Below, in pieces: positions 5,503-8,954 of a DNA stretch of 8,954 bases; position 1 is the stretch's first letter, and the number at the start of each line of letters is the position of its first letter. The notes under the pieces are model-generated. The model had not been told where the DNA came from, made no database searches, and saw only the letters and a program-made list of their open reading frames with translations. The DNA lies in the NCBI GenBank assembly GCA_025454715.1, contig JALONY010000122.1, forward strand, positions 1-8,954. Reading direction: 5' to 3'. This DNA is from Anaerolineae bacterium. GTDB lineage: Bacteria > Chloroflexota > Anaerolineae > Aggregatilineales > Phototrophicaceae. Both the position numbers and the translations under genes were made by a program.

Positions 5503-6317
5503 GCGTTCTGTACCTTCTTCTTGCCACCCGATTTCTCGGTCATGCTGCTGCCCAAGTACGCCTCGATCACCTCGGGGTTGCTTTGGATTTGGGCGGGCGT
5601 GCCCTCGGCGATTTTGCGCCCGAAGTTCATCACGTTCACGCGGTCGCTCACGCCCATCACCAGCTTCATATCGTGCTCAATCAAGAAGATGGTCAGGCCG
5701 CGCTCGGCGCGCAACTGGCGGATGAAGCGCATCATGTCGTCGGTCTCTTGCGGGTTCATGCCTGCGGTCGGCTCGTCCAACAGCAACAGCTTGGGGCGCA
5801 AGGCCAGCGCCCGCGCAATCTCCAGCCGCCGCTGATAACCATACGGCAAGTTGGACGCCAGCACGTCACCGCGCCCGCTCAGGCTGCAATACTCCAGCAA
5901 TTCCATCGCGTCGTCGAGGGCGCGTTGCTCCTCGCGGCGCGTGCCCGGCAAGCCCAACATCGCCGTAAACAAGTTGGCCTTCAGGTGCTGGTGCATCCCG
6001 ACCAAGATGTTCTCTAGGGCGGTCAGCTTGGGGAACAAGCGGATGTTCTGGTAGGTACGGGCGATGCCCGCACGGGCGATGATGTCGGGGCGTGCGCCTT
6101 TCAACGATTTGCCGTCGAACACCACGTCACCCTCTTCGGGCACGTAGAAGCCGGTCACGCAGTTGAAGAAGGTGGTCTTGCCCGCCCCGTTGGGGCCAAT
6201 CAGGCTGACGATTTCGCCGCGCCCGACTTGTAAGTTGACGGTGTTGACCGCCGTCAAGCCGCCGAAGCGCTTGACGACGGCCTGACAATCCAACAGGATG
6301 TCTGAGGTAGAGGTCAT
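5499..6317 (-). CDS. livG: Branched-chain amino acid ABC transporter, ATP-binding protein LivG
   Basis: LivG is the second ATPase of the transporter and pairs with LivF under the two permeases. Of its 272 residues, Walker A is GPNGAGKT (41-48), the Q-loop is YQNIRLF around Gln90, the signature is LPYGYQRR (157-164, the LivG form of the ABC signature, usually LPYGQQRR), Walker B is LLLLDEP (177-183), the D-loop is AGMNPQE (185-191) and the switch His215 lies in IEHDM. The C-terminal segment GTPAQIQSNPEVIEAYLG is the short domain typical of this subfamily. A basic tail with GGKKK follows, whose codons also supply the livF ribosome binding site. GGAG 11 bases upstream supports the ATG; 21 bases separate it from the livM stop. 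One operon with livM and livF is the natural reading. Confidence 0.96.
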   Translation of the reverse strand: MTSTSDILLDCQAVVKRFGGLTAVNTVNLQVGRGEIVSLIGPNGAGKTTFFNCVTGFYVPEEGDVVFDGKSLKGARPDIIARAGIARTYQNIRLFPKLTALENILVGMHQHLKANLFTAMLGLPGTRREEQRALDDAMELLEYCSLSGRGDVLASNLPYGYQRRLEIARALALRPKLLLLDEPTAGMNPQETDDMMRFIRQLRAERGLTIFLIEHDMKLVMGVSDRVNVMNFGRKIAEGTPAQIQSNPEVIEAYLGSSMTEKSGGKKKVQNA

Positions 6318-6338
6318 GGTGTTCGGGTCTCCGTGGGG

Positions 6339-8432
6339 TTAATCGCCTGCGGCCTCGGCTTTTCGGTATGCGGTCGATTGTTCGGACAGCTTGGGCGGCG
6401 GCGGGGGCAGCAAGCCCTCCGGGCGCAGCAACATGGTCACGACCAACAACACACCGAACGCCAACAACCGATAGTCGCGCAACTCGCGCAAGATTTCCGG
6501 CATCCCGACCAGCACGAACGCCCCGATGAAGACACCGGCAATCCCGCCGATGCCGCCCAAAATCACCAGCGACAACACGTTGATCGAGACCAACAGCGTG
6601 AAGCTGTTGGGGAAGATGCCCTGAAGGCTGGCACCGAACAACGCCCCACCCATGCCGCTGAAGGCCGAGCTGACGCCGAACGCCAACAGCTTGGCGACGG
6701 TGGTATTGATGCCCATCGCCTCGGCCACGTCCTCGTCGTCACGCAGGGCGCGCCACGAACGCCCGACCTTGCTGGACGCCAAACGGATGACGATGACCGC
6801 CCCCAACCCGACCACCAGCAAGAACAGGTAATACACCTCGACCGCTTGGTCGAGCACGAGGTCGCCAATCACCGGCACCGGAATGCGCCCGACGCCTTGC
6901 GGCCCGCCGAACACCGGCTTGAACGTGCTGCTAATCAGGATGCGCTGCAAGATTTCGCCGAAGCCCAGCGTGACGATGGCGAGGTAGTCGCCGCGCAAGC
7001 GCAACACCGGCACCCCCAGCATCATGCCGGTGATGGCGCTGACGATGATGGCGATTGGCCACGCCTGCCAGAACGTGAGCAAGTTGGGGCAGACCTGCTG
7101 CAAGCCCAACACTTGGTCTTCAAAGGCGCGCAGCGCGTCGAACGCGGCGGCTTGGTCGGCCATCCCCGGGCAGGTCAAGATGCTGGGGGCGGTCAAGATA
7201 CCGGCGGTATACGCGCCGATGGCGAACGAGGCCACGTACCCGAGGTCGAGCAACCCGGCGTAACCGATCATCACGTTCATGCCCACGCCCATGATGATGT
7301 AAATCATCACGAGGTTGAGCGTGTTGGTCAGTGATGCGCCGGTGAACGGCGGCACGACCAGCAAAATCAACAGCGCGGTCACGAAGAACACGCTACGGTT
7401 GACCCTGCGGGCGGTGCGCGGCAAGCGTTGGGCGGCGCTATCGGCGCGCACGCTCAGGCCGGGGACGACCGTGAAGGCCGTGCCCATCACCACCGCAATC
7501 AAAATCGCGAACGGGATATTGAGGTCGCGTTGGCTGGCCAGCAAGCCCAGCGACAAGATGACGGCCATCAGGTACCATCCGGCGTCGTGGTGGGTCTTCT
7601 GGCCGTTGGTCAGGCCAGCGCCGCACGCCCCGAACAGCACCAACACCCCGCCGAACAGCGCGAGGCTGAGCAAGTCGCCCGCCAGCGGCAACAGCAGCAA
7701 GGTCGGGGCAAACTGTTGGTCACCGCGCAAAATCGTCCCGCGCTCCATGCCGGTCATCGAGGCCGTGACGCCGAACAGCAGCGCGACCGCCACCCCGACC
7801 GCCACGCCAATCAACAACTGCTCACGGCTAGAACGGTAGCCCAGCGCGTTGGCCAGCACATACCCGCCGATGAAGGCGGTCGCCACGGCAGCCGCATCGC
7901 CCAACGTCACCACGCGGTTAATCTGCCCTTGCAGCACGCCGATGATGATGACGCCGATGACCGCGCCCATCACGCCGTTACGCGCACGGTTGGGCAACTG
8001 CGTAAACAGGCCAGCGATGAGGCCGACCACCGCACCGACCACGATGAGCAAGACCACGGCGGTATTGAAGTCTTCTTGGCCTTGCATCAACATCGAGCCA
8101 TCGAGCGGGCTGAGGTTCTGGAAGACGAAGCGCACCGTGTCGAACTCCAGCGCGCCGATGAACAGCATCAGTAGGCCGAGCATGGCGGCCACCACCGTGC
8201 CGCCAATCGCGCCGTTGACCAGCGCCGAGGCCACCCCACGCTGGCGCACCCCGCTGGCCGCCACGAGGCCGCCGACGAACAGGGTGATATACACCAGCAA
8301 CTGGCTGAGGTTGACGAAGTCCTCAATCACGTCCTTGCGGTCAAACGAGCTGTACACATCCATCAAGGCCAGCAAGACGGCAACGATGCCGACATAGACC
8401 GCATTGCGGAGGGTATTCTTTCCGATCGTCAT
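6339..8432 (-). CDS. livM: Branched-chain amino acid ABC transporter permease LivM with a large extra N-terminal membrane region
   Basis: LivM forms half of the membrane channel for branched-chain amino acids or related solutes. The core is residues about 346-697. It has NLVMIYIIMGVGMNVMIGYAG (373-393), LDLGYVASFAIGAYTAG (395-411), LRLRGDYLAIVTLGFGEI (477-494), the ATPase-coupling stretch GRSWRALRDDEDVAEAMGI (557-575) and NVLSLVILGGIGGIAGVFIG (618-637), and it ends RPEGLLPPPPP plus a charged tail. Residues 1-345 are additional, with about ten hydrophobic segments (near 10-27, 45-62, 70-94, 125-145, 153-168, 181-198, 205-222, 243-275, 285-299 and 305-325). E. coli LivM is about 425 residues with one short N-terminal domain, so this is much longer. 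A loop at about 412-455 carries two Cys (421, 448). The reading frame is unbroken and the ATG lies 3 bases after the livH stop, behind GAGGG, so the long form is probably real. The role of the extension is unknown. Confidence 0.9.
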   Translation of the reverse strand: MTIGKNTLRNAVYVGIVAVLLALMDVYSSFDRKDVIEDFVNLSQLLVYITLFVGGLVAASGVRQRGVASALVNGAIGGTVVAAMLGLLMLFIGALEFDTVRFVFQNLSPLDGSMLMQGQEDFNTAVVLLIVVGAVVGLIAGLFTQLPNRARNGVMGAVIGVIIIGVLQGQINRVVTLGDAAAVATAFIGGYVLANALGYRSSREQLLIGVAVGVAVALLFGVTASMTGMERGTILRGDQQFAPTLLLLPLAGDLLSLALFGGVLVLFGACGAGLTNGQKTHHDAGWYLMAVILSLGLLASQRDLNIPFAILIAVVMGTAFTVVPGLSVRADSAAQRLPRTARRVNRSVFFVTALLILLVVPPFTGASLTNTLNLVMIYIIMGVGMNVMIGYAGLLDLGYVASFAIGAYTAGILTAPSILTCPGMADQAAAFDALRAFEDQVLGLQQVCPNLLTFWQAWPIAIIVSAITGMMLGVPVLRLRGDYLAIVTLGFGEILQRILISSTFKPVFGGPQGVGRIPVPVIGDLVLDQAVEVYYLFLLVVGLGAVIVIRLASSKVGRSWRALRDDEDVAEAMGINTTVAKLLAFGVSSAFSGMGGALFGASLQGIFPNSFTLLVSINVLSLVILGGIGGIAGVFIGAFVLVGMPEILRELRDYRLLAFGVLLVVTMLLRPEGLLPPPPPKLSEQSTAYRKAEAAGD

Positions 8433-8435
8433 GGG

Positions 8436-8954
8436 TTACGCCCTCGCCTTGGTCAACGCTTCACCGAAAATGCCGGTCGGGCGGAAAATCAAAATCAGCA
8501 CCAACACGCTGAACGCCACCACGTCCTCCAATTGCGACGGGATGCCCAGCATGGCCGGTGCGCCCGACTCGATGACGCCCAGCAACAACCCGCCCGCCAT
8601 CGCGCCCGGGATGTTGCCGATGCCGCCCAAGACCGCCGCGGTAAACGCCTTGACCCCCGGGAAGAAGCCCATGAACGGCGTGACCTGCGGGTTATACACC
8701 GCGAACAACACCGCCCCCGCCCCTGCCAACGCCGCGCCCAGCACGAACGTGATGACGATGATGCGATCGACGTTGATGCCCATCAGCGACGCGGTGCTCT
8801 TGTCCTCGGCCACGGCGCGCATCGCCTTGCCGATTTTGGTGCGCTGCACGATGAACCACATCGCGGTCATCAGCACCAGCGCCAGCACGAAGATGATCAG
8901 GTACAGCGGGCGTACCGTGATGGCCTCCTCGCCGATCGGGATGCTGTAGCGCCC
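8436..8954 (-). CDS. livH: Branched-chain amino acid ABC transporter permease LivH, 5' end outside the window
   Basis: LivH is the partner of LivM in the membrane channel. The visible 173 residues are the C-terminal part, starting mid-protein with GRYSIPIG; full LivH proteins are about 290-310 residues. A membrane helix (LYLIIFVLALVLMTAMWFIV) comes first. The cytoplasmic coupling stretch follows, TKIGKAMRAVAEDKSTASLMGI, which contacts the ATPases. Then come helix IIVITFVLGAALAGAGAVL, the family motif VKAFTAAVLGGIGNIPGAMAGG with GVIES, and a last helix ending FRPTGIFGE. The frame stays open to the window edge, so the internal GTG at 8888 is not a real start. livM begins 3 bases downstream. The operon promoter, and possibly the binding-protein gene, should lie to the right. 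Confidence 0.95.
   Translation of the reverse strand, partial: GRYSIPIGEEAITVRPLYLIIFVLALVLMTAMWFIVQRTKIGKAMRAVAEDKSTASLMGINVDRIIVITFVLGAALAGAGAVLFAVYNPQVTPFMGFFPGVKAFTAAVLGGIGNIPGAMAGGLLLGVIESGAPAMLGIPSQLEDVVAFSVLVLILIFRPTGIFGEALTKARA

Noticed and set aside
6333..7334. Long plus-strand open frame opposite livM
   Set aside because: It is very rich in His, Gln, Asp and Arg, as expected from the antisense of hydrophobic membrane codons in GC-rich DNA. It has no domain and the livM reading is clear.
7428..8174. Second long plus-strand open frame opposite livM
   Set aside because: It has the same antisense composition (runs of HH, QQ, DD) and no recognisable motif, and is covered entirely by livM.
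1..8954. CRISPR arrays, tRNA or rRNA genes, insertion sequences, phage or defence genes
   Set aside because: Reading both strands showed no regularly spaced repeats, no tRNA-like or rRNA-like stretches, and no transposase, integrase or effector proteins.

Overview
The window is gene-dense, GC-rich bacterial DNA of ordinary housekeeping and transport character. The best phylum guess is Chloroflexota (Anaerolineae-like). This rests on the style of the YceD/DUF177 protein (N-terminal NVGFLL, C-terminal DCKGLCPECG), the GAF-histidine kinase, the small methyltransferases and the enlarged LivM permease, judged from memory of those families. It is an inference and has not been checked by a search.

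Layout from left to right. (1) The 5' three quarters of an ATP-type 6-phosphofructokinase gene (pfkA, minus strand) runs off the left edge. (2) A divergent AT-rich spacer carries a perfect dyad on the pfkA side and a promoter-like sequence on the other. (3) A cytoplasmic GAF-histidine kinase gene (plus strand) is broken: the middle of the GAF domain is missing and the frame shifts, while the kinase core is intact. (4) A yceD/DUF177 gene (minus) converges on the kinase, with both stop codons inside one 14-bp palindrome. It has a near-consensus sigma70-type promoter whose -35 box contains the stop codon of the next gene upstream. (5) A minus-strand pair follows: a small alpha/beta (STAS-like) protein and a class I methyltransferase that carries a frameshift. 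(6) A second, intact methyltransferase gene (plus) has a perfect TATAAT box flanked by a 9-bp perfect inverted repeat. (7) The right half is the 3' part of a branched-chain amino acid (or related) ABC transporter operon on the minus strand, in the order livH (partial), livM, livG, livF, with gaps or overlaps of -4 to 21 bp. LivM is about 697 residues because roughly 345 extra membrane-rich residues precede the LivM core.

The Liv proteins form one uptake machine: two permeases (LivH, LivM) and two ATPases (LivG, LivF). No periplasmic binding protein is in the window, and it may lie beyond the right edge. The other genes are separate short transcription units. I see no RNA genes, CRISPR arrays, insertion sequences, phage genes or defence systems, and no new biological system. 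The points most worth a second look are the LivM extension, the two broken genes lying close together, the dyad around the TATAAT box, and the way gene ends are merged with palindromes and promoter elements.
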